NCBI RefSeq assembly: GCF_009846865.1
Contig: NZ_WUWN01000002.1
Location: 1 to 64,000 of the forward strand
Direction: 5' to 3'
Length of the DNA stretch: 64,000 nt
Source: Puerhibacterium puerhi
GTDB taxonomy: Bacteria; Actinomycetota; Actinomycetes; Actinomycetales; Cellulomonadaceae
Shown: piece after piece, positions 1 to 7,786 of the stretch
How positions within the stretch are numbered: position 1 is the first letter of the stretch
Layout of the letters: the number at the start of each line of letters is the position of its first letter
Program-made: the position numbers and the translations under genes
Notes under the pieces: model-generated
Told to the model about the DNA's origin: nothing
What the model saw: only the letters and a program-made list of their open reading frames with translations
Databases searched by the model: none

Positions 1-336
1 GCCGGGGAGCGCGCCGCCCGGGACCGCACGCGGCTGCTCGTCGCGGTGCTGCGCGAGCTCGCCGCCGTCGTCGGGCGCTGGGCCGACGACGGCGGCGACC
101 CGCACGCGACGGGCGCCGACGGCGGCCCGGCGCTCGCCGCGCAGTACGCGGCGGCGTCGGCCACGCTCGGCACGCCCGTGCGCGTCGAGCTCGCCGGCAC
201 GGGCGCGGTGCTCGAGGGCACCGCCCTGCGGCTCGCCGACGACGGGTCGCTCGTGGTGGGCGTCGCCGACGCCGCGGGGCGCCTCACCGAGCACGTCGTG
301 GCCGCCGGCGACGTCCACCACCTGCGGCGGGGCTGA
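1..336 (+). CDS. birA: Biotin--[acetyl-CoA-carboxylase] ligase, C-terminal part (5' end outside window)
   Basis: Open from the first base to a TGA at 334-336, so only the last 111 residues are present. The final ~55 residues form the small SH3-like C-terminal domain of biotin protein ligases (a GTPVRVEL strand, then ALRLADDGSLVV), which helps bind ATP and the acceptor protein. The family biotinylates the carrier domain of acyl-CoA carboxylases. The catalytic core lies upstream of the window and cannot be inspected. A class III cyclase gene follows 74 nt downstream from its own promoter. Confidence rests on the C-terminal domain alone. Confidence 0.75.
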   Translation, partial: AGERAARDRTRLLVAVLRELAAVVGRWADDGGDPHATGADGGPALAAQYAAASATLGTPVRVELAGTGAVLEGTALRLADDGSLVVGVADAAGRLTEHVVAAGDVHHLRRG

Positions 337-398
337 GGGCCGGGCGGGCGACCCGGGGCGCAGACCCGACGTCGAGGTTCCTGCCAGCCACGCGCCAG

Positions 399-404
399 TA
401 GAGT
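399..404 (+). promoter_or_regulatory. Leaderless -10 hexamer (TAGAGT) for the adenylyl cyclase
   Basis: TAGAGT lies 6 nt before GTG 411, placing transcription start at or next to the start codon. There is no Shine-Dalgarno sequence in between. This supports GTG 411 as the start. Confidence 0.6.
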
Positions 405-410
405 GGCGAC

Positions 411-1466
411 GTGACGAGCGACACCTCGACCGAGTCCGACGCCCAGCCGGCGGACGCCCCTGGCGGGCTGGACATCGCCGGCCGGATCGACGAGGAGATC
501 CTCGGCGGCCCGCGGCGCTACACCCTCGACGACCTCGTGGTCGGCACCGGGCTGTCGCACGAGTTCATCGAGAGCTACTGGCGCTGGATGGGCCTGCCCG
601 TCACCCATCCCACGGAGCCGTGGTTCACCGAGAGCGACATGGACGCGCTGCGCGAGGTCGCCGAGCTCAGCGAGGACGAGCACCTCGACGAGCAGGCGCT
701 GCGCACGCTCATCCGCTCCGTCGGTCACACCACCGACCGGCTCGCGCTGTGGCAGGTCGAGGCGTTCGTCGAGCACGTCGCGCGCGACCACCACCTCGAC
801 GACGTCAGCGCGCGCCTGGCCGTCATCGACCGGGTGCCCGAGCTCGCCGACCGGCTGGCGCGCCAGCTCGAGCACGCCTGGCGGCGCCAGCTCGCGGCGC
901 TCACCGGCCGGCTCGCCACGGAGTTCGGCGGCGCCCGCGGCGAGAACGTCACCGACGAGCACCAGCTCCCGCTGCGCCGCGCCGTCGGGTTCGCCGACAT
1001 CGTCAGCTTCACCAAGCGCACGGCCGGGCTGGGGTCCGAGGAGCTCAGCGAGTTCGTGCAGCACTTCGAGACCCGGGCGCGCGACGTCGTCACCGAGGCC
1101 GGCGGGCGCGTGGTCAAGACGATCGGCGACGCCGTGCTGTTCATCGCCGACGACGTGCAGACCGGCGCCGAGGTGGCGCTCGGCCTGGCCGCCAAGCCGT
1201 CGGCGGGCGAGGAGATCCCCGTGCGGGTCGGGTTCGTGTGGGGGCGGGTGCTGTCGCGCTTCGGCGACGTCTTCGGCCCGAGCGTCAACCTCGCCTCGCG
1301 CCTGACGGAGATCGCCGAGCCGAGCAGCGTGCTGGTCGACCCGCCGACGGCGGCGCTGCTGGCGACGTCGTCGCGCTACGCGCTGACGCAGCAGCCCGAG
1401 CAGGAGGTGCAGGGCCTGGGCGCGATCCGCCCGGTGCGCCTGCAGCGGGCGTACACCGGCGCCTGA
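411..1466 (+). CDS. Class III adenylyl cyclase, Rv1264-like (N-terminal regulatory domain plus catalytic domain)
   Basis: A 351-residue soluble cyclase making cAMP from ATP. Residues ~20-165 form a helical N-terminal region like the autoinhibitory, pH-responsive domain of mycobacterial Rv1264 (family knowledge). Residues ~185-345 are the catalytic CHD domain. Visible catalytic set: metal-binding D196 (FADIVSF) and D240 (KTIGD), adenine-selecting K236 and D286, and transition-state N293 and R297 (NLASRL). This is the full ATP-specific set, so an active adenylyl rather than guanylyl cyclase is expected. There are no membrane segments. The GTG start is set by a -10 hexamer 6 nt upstream. It appears monocistronic; the SRAP gene converges from the other strand. 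Confidence 0.9.
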   Translation: MTSDTSTESDAQPADAPGGLDIAGRIDEEILGGPRRYTLDDLVVGTGLSHEFIESYWRWMGLPVTHPTEPWFTESDMDALREVAELSEDEHLDEQALRTLIRSVGHTTDRLALWQVEAFVEHVARDHHLDDVSARLAVIDRVPELADRLARQLEHAWRRQLAALTGRLATEFGGARGENVTDEHQLPLRRAVGFADIVSFTKRTAGLGSEELSEFVQHFETRARDVVTEAGGRVVKTIGDAVLFIADDVQTGAEVALGLAAKPSAGEEIPVRVGFVWGRVLSRFGDVFGPSVNLASRLTEIAEPSSVLVDPPTAALLATSSRYALTQQPEQEVQGLGAIRPVRLQRAYTGA

Positions 1467-1497
1467 CCGGCTGCATCGGGTCGGCGGCGTCGGGTCG

Positions 1498-1520
1498 GCA
1501 GGGCTCCCCGGGGTCCCTGC
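1498..1520. terminator. Hairpin between convergent cyclase and SRAP genes
   Basis: GCAGGG (1498-1503) pairs with CCCTGC (1515-1520), and the interior carries CCCCGGGG. It sits in the 63-nt gap between two converging genes with no T-run. It may serve both directions. Confidence 0.45.
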
Positions 1521-1529
1521 GCGCCCGCG

Positions 1530-2327
1530 CTACGGCGCCGTGGGCAGGCCCGCGTCGAGCGGCTCGGGGTCGGGCTCCAGGAGGCGCGGCCCGTCGTTGC
1601 GCACCGCGTTGACCCGCGTCGTGACCGGCGTGAGCGCGAGCTCGCGCACCGGCTCGGCGACCAGGATCGCCGCCTCCTGCGCGCCGACGGCGGGGTCGAG
1701 CCACGCGTCCCACGCCGCCGGGGGCAGCGCCACCGGCATCCGGTCGTGCACGTGGGCGAGCCCGTGCGCCGCCGCCGTGGTGATGATCGTGGTGGACACG
1801 AGCCAGCGGGCCGGGTCGTCGGCCGCGCGCGCCGGGTCCCGCCAGAACTCGTAGAGCCCCGCGAACGCCAGCCCGCCCTGGGCGGGGTGGATCCAGTACG
1901 GCTGCTTGGGCACCGTGGCGCCCCGCCCGCCCCGGTCCCCGCCGGCCGGGCCGTCGGGCGCCGGCAGCCGGCGCCACTCGTAGTAGCCCTCGGCCGGCAC
2001 GAGGCAGCGCCGGGCGCCGAGCGGCCTGGCGAACGCCGGCTTGTCGAGCAGGGTCTCCGAGCGGGCGTTGATCATCCGCGCCCCGACGCCCGGGTCCTTG
2101 GCCCACGACGGCACGAGGCCCCAGCGGGCCAGCTGCAGCGAGCGGGTGATCGCGCCGTGCCCGCCGCCCGGCAGGCGGGCGGGGCGCTCCACGACGATCC
2201 GCACGGCGTCCGTGGGCGCCACGTTCCACGACGGCGCCAGCAGGCCCGCGTCGTGCGCGACGTCGGCGACGGCGAGGTCGTCGGCGAGGTCCTGGGCGCT
2301 GCGGAAGGAGGCGAAGCGGCCGCACAT
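1530..2327 (-). CDS. SRAP-domain protein (HMCES/YedK family abasic-site sensor)
   Basis: A 265-residue single-domain protein. The family crosslinks covalently to abasic sites in single-stranded DNA through its N-terminal cysteine and thereby shields them during replication. The key residues are present: Cys2 straight after the initiator Met (MCGRF), Asn87 in INARSE, Glu117 in GYYEW, and a HDRMP histidine motif near residue 205. The position of Cys2 fixes the start at 2327. A GACGAT hexamer 6 nt upstream on the minus strand (2334-2339) suggests leaderless expression. A Gly/Arg-rich insert at ~127-138 is longer than in YedK. It is a single gene, with a Bcr/CflA exporter divergent upstream. Confidence 0.92.
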   Translation of the reverse strand: MCGRFASFRSAQDLADDLAVADVAHDAGLLAPSWNVAPTDAVRIVVERPARLPGGGHGAITRSLQLARWGLVPSWAKDPGVGARMINARSETLLDKPAFARPLGARRCLVPAEGYYEWRRLPAPDGPAGGDRGGRGATVPKQPYWIHPAQGGLAFAGLYEFWRDPARAADDPARWLVSTTIITTAAAHGLAHVHDRMPVALPPAAWDAWLDPAVGAQEAAILVAEPVRELALTPVTTRVNAVRNDGPRLLEPDPEPLDAGLPTAP

Positions 2328-2380
2328 GCGGCCATCGTCCCGCCGCCCACCGACACCGGCCGCGCTCCGCGCCGGTGGGC

Positions 2381-2434
2381 CTCCGTCCGGGCTCCGTGCG
2401 GGCTCCGTGCGGGCTCCGTGCGGGCTCCGTGCGG
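2381..2434. repeat. 11-bp tandem repeat, about 5 units
   Basis: Unit CTCCGTGCGGG: 2381-2391 (one mismatch), 2392-2402, 2403-2413, 2414-2424, then a 10-nt partial to 2434. It lies between the divergent SRAP and MFS genes, upstream of the MFS promoter. The remainder of this ~190-nt gap shows nothing else clear. Confidence 0.85.
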
Positions 2435-2511
2435 CTCCCCGCGGGCGTTCGGCGGCGCGGGCGTGAGCGCCGTCACGAGGCGCGCCGCGCTGCGGGTCGT
2501 AACGTTTCGAC

Positions 2512-2517
2512 TACGAT
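2512..2517 (+). promoter_or_regulatory. Leaderless -10 hexamer (TACGAT) for the MFS exporter
   Basis: TACGAT ends 7 nt before ATG 2525. No Shine-Dalgarno sequence precedes that ATG. It decides between ATG 2525 and the in-frame ATG 2516, which overlaps the hexamer. Confidence 0.55.
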
Positions 2518-2524
2518 GGCGCCC

Positions 2525-3757
2525 ATGCCCGACAACTCCTTGGCCGCCCGCATGCGTGGCCGCAGCACGGCCAAGTGGGTGCTCATGCTCGGGGCGCTCT
2601 CGGCGCTCCCGGCGTTCACGGTCGACATGTACCTGCCGTCGCTGCCCGACGTCGCGCGGGACCTGGGCTCCACCGACGCCCTGGCGCAGCTGACCATCTC
2701 GGCGATGCTCGTCGGCGGCGGCATCGGCCAGCTGGTCATCGGGCCCCTGTCGGACCGCTACGGCCGCCGCCTGCCGCTGCTGGTGGGCCTGGCCTTCCAG
2801 GTCGTCACGTCGATCCTGTGCGCCGTCGCCACGGACATGAACCTGCTCATCGTGCTGCGCCTGCTGCAGGGCTTCTTCAACGCCTCGTGCGGCGTCGCAG
2901 CCGTGGCGATCGTGCGAGACCGCTTCGTCGGCGCCGAGGCCGCCCGCATCCTGTCGCGGCTCATGCTCGTCATCGGCGTCGCGCCGATGCTCGCCCCGAC
3001 GCTCGGCTCGGCGATCACCGCGCAGGCGAGCTGGCGGTGGGTGTTCGCCGTGCTGGCGCTGTTCGGAGCCGTCATGGCGGTCGTCGTCATGACGCTCATG
3101 CCCGAGACGCTGCCGCCCGTCGCGCGCCGCTCCGGCGGCCCGAAGGCGGCGCTGGCGGGGTACCGCACGCTGCTGCGCGACCGGCACTTCATGGCGCTGG
3201 CGGTGGTGCCGGGGTTGGGGCAGGCGGTGCTCATGAGCTACGTGGTGGGCTCACCGTTCGTCTTCCAGGAGCACTTCGGGCTGTCCAAGGGCCAGTTCGC
3301 CCTGCTGTTCGCGCTCAACGGCATCGGCCTGGTGGTCTCCGCGCAGGTCAACGCGGCGCTGGTGCGCAAGGTCGCCCCGGTGCGCCTGCTGCGCGCCGGC
3401 CTCGTGGCCCAGGGCGTGCTCGCCGTCGTGCTGCTCGTGGTGGCGACGACGCAGGTCGGCGGCCTGTTGGCGCTGCTCGCCGTGCTCTGGTGCGTGCTCG
3501 CGTTCCAGGGCCTGGTCCCGGCGAACGCCTCGGCGCTGGCCATGTCGCGCCACGGCGAGATCGCCGGCACCGCGGCCGCCGTCATCGGCGCCGTGCAGTC
3601 GGGCGTCTCGGGGCTCATCAGCCCGGTCGTGGGCCTGCTCGGCGGCGACGCGTTCGCGATGACCGTGGTCATGCTCGGGGCCGTGAGCCTCGCGCTGCTG
3701 GTGCTCGCCGTGGCCACCCCGGCGTTCCGCCGCGGGGGCTGGCACATGCCCGTCTGA
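2525..3757 (+). CDS. Bcr/CflA-type major facilitator multidrug exporter
   Basis: A 410-residue, 12-helix MFS transporter of the DHA1 Bcr/CflA subfamily, which exports drugs such as bicyclomycin or other small molecules by proton antiport. Helix 1 carries the subfamily motif around DMYLPSLPDV. The loop between helices 2 and 3 has the MFS signature GPLSDRYGRR. The start at ATG 2525 is preferred because a TACGAT hexamer lies 7 nt upstream; the in-frame ATG 2516 falls inside that hexamer. It is a single gene with divergent SRAP upstream and a phosphodiesterase gene downstream. The substrate cannot be read from sequence. Confidence 0.88.
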   Translation: MPDNSLAARMRGRSTAKWVLMLGALSALPAFTVDMYLPSLPDVARDLGSTDALAQLTISAMLVGGGIGQLVIGPLSDRYGRRLPLLVGLAFQVVTSILCAVATDMNLLIVLRLLQGFFNASCGVAAVAIVRDRFVGAEAARILSRLMLVIGVAPMLAPTLGSAITAQASWRWVFAVLALFGAVMAVVVMTLMPETLPPVARRSGGPKAALAGYRTLLRDRHFMALAVVPGLGQAVLMSYVVGSPFVFQEHFGLSKGQFALLFALNGIGLVVSAQVNAALVRKVAPVRLLRAGLVAQGVLAVVLLVVATTQVGGLLALLAVLWCVLAFQGLVPANASALAMSRHGEIAGTAAAVIGAVQSGVSGLISPVVGLLGGDAFAMTVVMLGAVSLALLVLAVATPAFRRGGWHMPV

Positions 3758-3833
3758 ACGCAGCCCGCGCGGCCGCTGCCCGTCCGCCGCGCTCCCGCTG
3801 TGCGTCCGCCGCGCGCCCGCCGCAGGGGCGTCC

Positions 3834-3839
3834 TACCGT
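3834..3839 (+). promoter_or_regulatory. Leaderless -10 hexamer (TACCGT) for the phosphodiesterase gene
   Basis: TACCGT ends 5 nt before ATG 3845, the same layout as other genes in this window. It supports ATG 3845 (signal-peptide frame) over the in-frame GTG 3838, which lies inside the hexamer. Confidence 0.55.
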
Positions 3840-5040
3840 GAAGCATGAGCACCAGGACCCGCACCCAACGTCGTGTCGCCGGGTTCGCGCTTGCGCTCGC
3901 GGCGACCATGCTGCTCCCGGCGCCGGCGGTCCGGGCGATGACGGCCACGGCGGCCGTCCGTCCTACTCGAGCCACCACCCGAACCACCGCGACGACGACG
4001 TCACCGTGGTCGGGCACCGGGGCGCCTCGGGCTACCGCCCCGAGCACACCCTCGCGTCCTACGCCCTGGCGATCCGCCAGTGCGCCGACTACATCGAGCC
4101 CGACGTGGTGTCCACCAAGGACCACGTCCTGGTGGCGCGCCACGAGAACGAGATCGGCGGCACCACCGACGTGGCCGCCCACCCGGAGTTCGCCGACCGG
4201 CGGACCACCAAGGTGATCGACGGCGCCGAGGCGACCGGCTGGTTCACCGAGGACTTCACCCTCGCGGAGCTGCGGACGCTGCGCGCGAAGGAGCGCATCC
4301 CCGCCACGCGGCCGCAGAACACCCGGTTCGACGGCCGCTACCGGGTGCCGACGCTGGACGAGGTGCTCGACCTCGCGCAGCGGTCGCGCACCTGCGACGG
4401 CCGTCCGGTGGGCGTCTACCCGGAGACCAAGCACCCCACGTACTTCGACTCCGTAGGCCTGTCCCTGGAGGAGCCGCTGGTCGCCGCGCTGCGCGCGCAC
4501 GGGCTGGACCACCGGCGCGCGCCGGTGTTCATCCAGTCCTTCGAGACCGGCAACCTGCGCCAGCTCGACCGGATGACGCGGGTGCGGCTGGTGCAGCTGG
4601 TCGACGCGACCGGCGCGCCCTACGACCTCGTCGCCGCCGGGGACCGGCGCACCTACGCCGACCTGGTCACCCCCGCGGGGCTGCGCGAGGTCGCGCGGTA
4701 CGCGGACGGGGTCGGGCTGGAGAAGAGCCTGATGATCCCGCGCCGGGCCGACGACACGCTCGGCGAGCCGACCCCCGTGATCCGGGACGCGCACCGGGCG
4801 GGGCTCGAGGTGCACGGCTGGACCTTCCGCCGCGAGAACCAGTTCCTGCCCGCCGAGCTGCGCTCGTCGGCGGACCCGAACGGCGTCGGCGACCTCGAGG
4901 CGGAGATCCGGACCTTCCTCGAGGCCGGGATGGACGGCCTCTTCACCGACAACCCCGACCTGGGCGCGGCCGCCGCGCGGCACTTCGAGAAGGACTCCGG
5001 GCGGGGCTCCGGGGGAGGCCACTCGGCGGCGGTGGCCTGA
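3838..5040 (+). CDS. Secreted glycerophosphodiester phosphodiesterase (GlpQ-type) with apparent frameshift near the signal peptide
   Basis: The catalytic frame runs to TGA 5038-5040. It has the GDPD hallmarks HRGASGYRPEHT (around 4014-4050), DYIEPDVV with the metal-binding Glu and Asp, a later GVYPETKHP segment, and FTDNPD near the end. GlpQ enzymes hydrolyse deacylated phospholipids to glycerol-3-phosphate outside the cytoplasm. A good Sec signal peptide (RTRTQRR, hydrophobic core, AVRA cleavage) starts at ATG 3845, but in a different frame (+2 versus +1). The two frames must join between about 3935 and 3975, as a one-base deletion or a sequence error would produce. The coordinates given are the uninterrupted catalytic frame from GTG 3838, which would have no signal peptide. 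If the frameshift is real, the protein may not be exported. Confidence 0.75.
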   Translation: MKHEHQDPHPTSCRRVRACARGDHAAPGAGGPGDDGHGGRPSYSSHHPNHRDDDVTVVGHRGASGYRPEHTLASYALAIRQCADYIEPDVVSTKDHVLVARHENEIGGTTDVAAHPEFADRRTTKVIDGAEATGWFTEDFTLAELRTLRAKERIPATRPQNTRFDGRYRVPTLDEVLDLAQRSRTCDGRPVGVYPETKHPTYFDSVGLSLEEPLVAALRAHGLDHRRAPVFIQSFETGNLRQLDRMTRVRLVQLVDATGAPYDLVAAGDRRTYADLVTPAGLREVARYADGVGLEKSLMIPRRADDTLGEPTPVIRDAHRAGLEVHGWTFRRENQFLPAELRSSADPNGVGDLEAEIRTFLEAGMDGLFTDNPDLGAAAARHFEKDSGRGSGGGHSAAVA

Positions 5041-5079
5041 CGGCGAGCCCCACCACCTGCGAGGACGCGCGGGCGTGCT

Positions 5080-5085
5080 TACCCT
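5080..5085 (+). promoter_or_regulatory. Leaderless -10 hexamer (TACCCT) for the LCP gene
   Basis: TACCCT ends 6 nt before ATG 5092, with no Shine-Dalgarno sequence. Confidence 0.55.
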
Positions 5086-5091
5086 CGGGCC

Positions 5092-6408
5092 ATGACCCGC
5101 GCCGGGGTGCCACGTCACGCCGCGCCCCTGAAGGTCCACCGGGCGCTGCGGGTCTCCGGCATGGTGCTCACCGGCCTGGTGGCGCTCGCCGCGAGCGGCG
5201 CCGTGGCCGCCTACGTCGACCTGCAGTCGCAGATCGACGTGTCCGACGTCGACTCCCTGCTCGGCTCGGTCGCGCAGGAGCGGCCCTCGCCCGCCGCCGC
5301 GGACCCCGACGACCCGTTCGCGGGCCGCGCCCTCGACATCCTCGTGATGGGCACCGACTTCCGCGGCGGCGCGGACAACCAGGCCATCGCCGGCCAGGGC
5401 GACGAGTTCCACTCCGACACCACGCTGATCGTCCACGTCTCCGGCGACCGCAGCCGCATCGAGGTGGTCTCGATCCCGCGCGACTCGCTCGTGGACATCC
5501 CGGCGTGCCCGCTGCCCGGCGGCGGCACCAGCGAGCCGCGGCACGACGCCATGTTCAACCAGGCGTTCACGATCGGCGGCGGCGAGGACAAGGACATCAC
5601 CGGCGCGGCGGCCTGCACGATCCTCACCGTCGAGAAGCTCACCGGCGTGTCGATCACCGACCACGTCGTCGTGGAGATGTCCGGCGTCGTGGGCGTGGTC
5701 GACGCCGTCGGCGGGGTGCCGATGTGCCTGCCGGAGCCCATCAAGGAGACCAGGCGCTACGGCAACCTCGACCTGCCGGCCGGCGAGCAGCGGCTCGACG
5801 GCGCGACGGCGATCCAGTTCCTGCGGGTGCGGCACGGCACCGGCATGGGGCTCGAGACGGGCTCGGACCTCAGCCGCATCGAGCGGCAGCAGGCGTTCGT
5901 CTCCGCGATGGTGCGCGAGATCCTGGCGCAGAACCTCCTCACCGACTCCCCGCGGCTGTACCGCGTGGTGCACGCCGTGCTGCAGTCCATCTCGACCGAC
6001 CCGGACCTGGCCAGCCCGCGCGCGCTGGCCGGCCTGGCGTGGAGCCTGCGCACCATCGACCCGAGCCGCGTGGTGTTCACGGCGGTGCCGGTGACCGACG
6101 CGCCGAGCAACCCCAACCGCGTGGTCTGGACGTCGGAGGCCGACGCGATCTGGGAGCGCCTCCGGGACGACGCCCCGCCGCCCGGGCTGCCGGACCCGGT
6201 GCCCGCCGCCGCGCCCAGCCCCTCGGGCGGGGGCGACCCCGCCGGCGCGGGCCCGTCCGGCGGCGCGCCGCCGAGCGACGCGTCACCGAGCGCCGGTGCG
6301 GGCGACGGGGCGGACGGCGGCGCGGGGACGGACGCCGCGGCCGGCGCGGGTAGCGGTTCGCCGACGCCGTCGGCCTCGCCGTCGGTGCTCCCCGGCGTCT
6401 GCGGCTGA
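5092..6408 (+). CDS. LytR-CpsA-Psr (LCP) family cell-wall glycopolymer ligase
   Basis: A 438-residue membrane-anchored protein. A short cytoplasmic N-terminus is followed by one transmembrane helix (~residues 22-45) and an extracellular LCP domain (~75-360). The domain shows the family strands LDILVMGTD, then DTTLIVHV and VVSIPRDS, which hold the conserved Asp and Arg residues that bind the polyprenyl pyrophosphate. LCP enzymes transfer teichoic acid, arabinogalactan or capsule polymers from the lipid carrier to peptidoglycan. The last ~75 residues are a low-complexity Pro/Ala/Gly/Ser tail, probably spanning the wall. The ATG is set by a -10 hexamer 6 nt upstream. It looks monocistronic. Confidence 0.9.
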   Translation: MTRAGVPRHAAPLKVHRALRVSGMVLTGLVALAASGAVAAYVDLQSQIDVSDVDSLLGSVAQERPSPAAADPDDPFAGRALDILVMGTDFRGGADNQAIAGQGDEFHSDTTLIVHVSGDRSRIEVVSIPRDSLVDIPACPLPGGGTSEPRHDAMFNQAFTIGGGEDKDITGAAACTILTVEKLTGVSITDHVVVEMSGVVGVVDAVGGVPMCLPEPIKETRRYGNLDLPAGEQRLDGATAIQFLRVRHGTGMGLETGSDLSRIERQQAFVSAMVREILAQNLLTDSPRLYRVVHAVLQSISTDPDLASPRALAGLAWSLRTIDPSRVVFTAVPVTDAPSNPNRVVWTSEADAIWERLRDDAPPPGLPDPVPAAAPSPSGGGDPAGAGPSGGAPPSDASPSAGAGDGADGGAGTDAAAGAGSGSPTPSASPSVLPGVCG

Positions 6409-6441
6409 GCCGGCCGGGGCGAGGGCGCCGGCCGGGCGCTT

Positions 6442-7692
6442 TCAGGACCCCAGCGCCCCGAGCCGCGCCGCGGCCTCGCGCAGCACGTCCTCGCGCTTGA
6501 CGAACGTGAACCGCACGCTGGTGCGCAGCGCGGCGTGCGTGGGCGAGCCCTCCCGGCAGAACGCGGTGAGGGGGATCGCCGCGACGCCGGCGAGGGCGGG
6601 CAGGCGGCGGCACAGCTCGGCGCCGTCGGCGCCGTCCGGCAGGCCGGCGACGCGCTCGATCACGCGGGCGCCGTCGGCCACCACGAAGTAGGTGCCGCGC
6701 GGCACGACGACGTCGAACCCGGCGGCCTCGAGGCCGGCGCACAGCAGGTCGCGGCGCGCGGCCAGGGACGCCGCGAGCCGGCGCGGCGTCTCGTCGTCGG
6801 CCAGCGCCCGGGCGATGGCGGGCTGGAACGGGGCGCCCGAGACGTAGGTGAGGAACTGCTTGACCGTGCGCACGGCGGTGACCAGCGCGGCGGGGCCGTG
6901 CACCCAGCCGATCTTCCAGCCCGTCAGCGAGAACGTCTTGCCGCTGGAGGAGATGGTCAGGGTCCGCTCGGCCATGCCGGGCAGCGTGGCGACCGGCACG
7001 TGCACGGCGCCGTCGAACGTCAGGTGCTCGTAGACCTCGTCGGTGACCACGAGCGCGTCGTGCTCGCGGGCGACGACGGCGACCGCCTCGAGCTCGGCGC
7101 GCGTGAGCACGGTGCCGGTGGGGTTGTGCGGCGTGTTGAGCAGGATCAGGCGGGTGCGGTCGCTCGCGGCGGCGCGCAGCGCCTCGACGTCGAGCCGGAA
7201 CCCGGCGTCGGTGGGGGCGAGCGCGACCGGCACGTGCGTGGCGCCGGCCAGGGCGATGACGGCCGCGTAGGAGTCGTAGAACGGCTCGAGCGTGATCACC
7301 TCGTCGCCGGGGCCGGCCAGGGCGAGCACGGTGGCGGCGAGCGCCTCGGTGGCGCCGGTGGTGACCAGCACCTCGGTGTCCGGGTCGACGTCGAGCCCGT
7401 AGTGGCGGGCCTGGTGGTCGGTGACGGCGCGGCGCAGCTCGGGGATGCCCGGGCCGGGCGGGTACTGGTTGTGGTCGCCCTCGATCGCCGCGATCGCGGC
7501 GGCCTTGACGTACCCGGGCCCGTCGACGTCGGGGAACCCCTGGCCGAGGTTGATCGCGCCGGTGGCCGCGGCCAGGGCGGACATCTCGGCGAAGATCGTC
7601 GAGGCGACGTCGGCGGTGGACGTGCCGGTGGGGGACAGCAGGCCGGTGGCGCGCGCGACGTCCTGCCACGCGCCGCGGGGGAGCGACGTCAT
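6442..7692 (-). CDS. Class I/II PLP aminotransferase (methionine/kynurenine/DapC-like)
   Basis: A 416-residue fold-type I aminotransferase. The N-terminal GFPDVDGP segment, GATEALAA, the NTPHNPTG motif and DEVYEHLTF (Asp and Tyr contacting the cofactor) are all present. The PLP lysine is in SSSGKTFSLTGWKIGW. This combination is typical of the YbdL/kynurenine aminotransferase branch, whose mycobacterial member Rv0858c is annotated as a succinyl-DAP aminotransferase. The exact amino donor cannot be read here. A minus-strand TAGCCT hexamer 7 nt upstream of ATG 7692 sets the start. The methyltransferase gene lies 94 nt upstream on the same strand. Confidence 0.88.
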   Translation of the reverse strand: MTSLPRGAWQDVARATGLLSPTGTSTADVASTIFAEMSALAAATGAINLGQGFPDVDGPGYVKAAAIAAIEGDHNQYPPGPGIPELRRAVTDHQARHYGLDVDPDTEVLVTTGATEALAATVLALAGPGDEVITLEPFYDSYAAVIALAGATHVPVALAPTDAGFRLDVEALRAAASDRTRLILLNTPHNPTGTVLTRAELEAVAVVAREHDALVVTDEVYEHLTFDGAVHVPVATLPGMAERTLTISSSGKTFSLTGWKIGWVHGPAALVTAVRTVKQFLTYVSGAPFQPAIARALADDETPRRLAASLAARRDLLCAGLEAAGFDVVVPRGTYFVVADGARVIERVAGLPDGADGAELCRRLPALAGVAAIPLTAFCREGSPTHAALRTSVRFTFVKREDVLREAAARLGALGS

Positions 7693-7699
7693 GGGCGCG

Positions 7700-7705
7700 A
7701 GGCTA
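7700..7705 (-). promoter_or_regulatory. Leaderless -10 hexamer (TAGCCT) for the aminotransferase
   Basis: It reads TAGCCT on the minus strand, 7 nt before ATG 7692. It implies the aminotransferase is transcribed separately from the upstream methyltransferase. Confidence 0.55.
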
Positions 7706-7786
7706 CCGACACCCGCGCGGCGCCGGGCGCCGCGTCCGCGGCGGGCCCGACGTCGTCGCCGGTGCGCCGGCCACGGGTCACGCGGG

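Noticed and set aside
2575-5040. Long 821-residue open frame covering the MFS and phosphodiesterase genes
   Set aside because: Its first two thirds read through the MFS gene in a wrong frame with Arg/Ala/Gly-rich composition. Only the end is the true catalytic frame of the phosphodiesterase.
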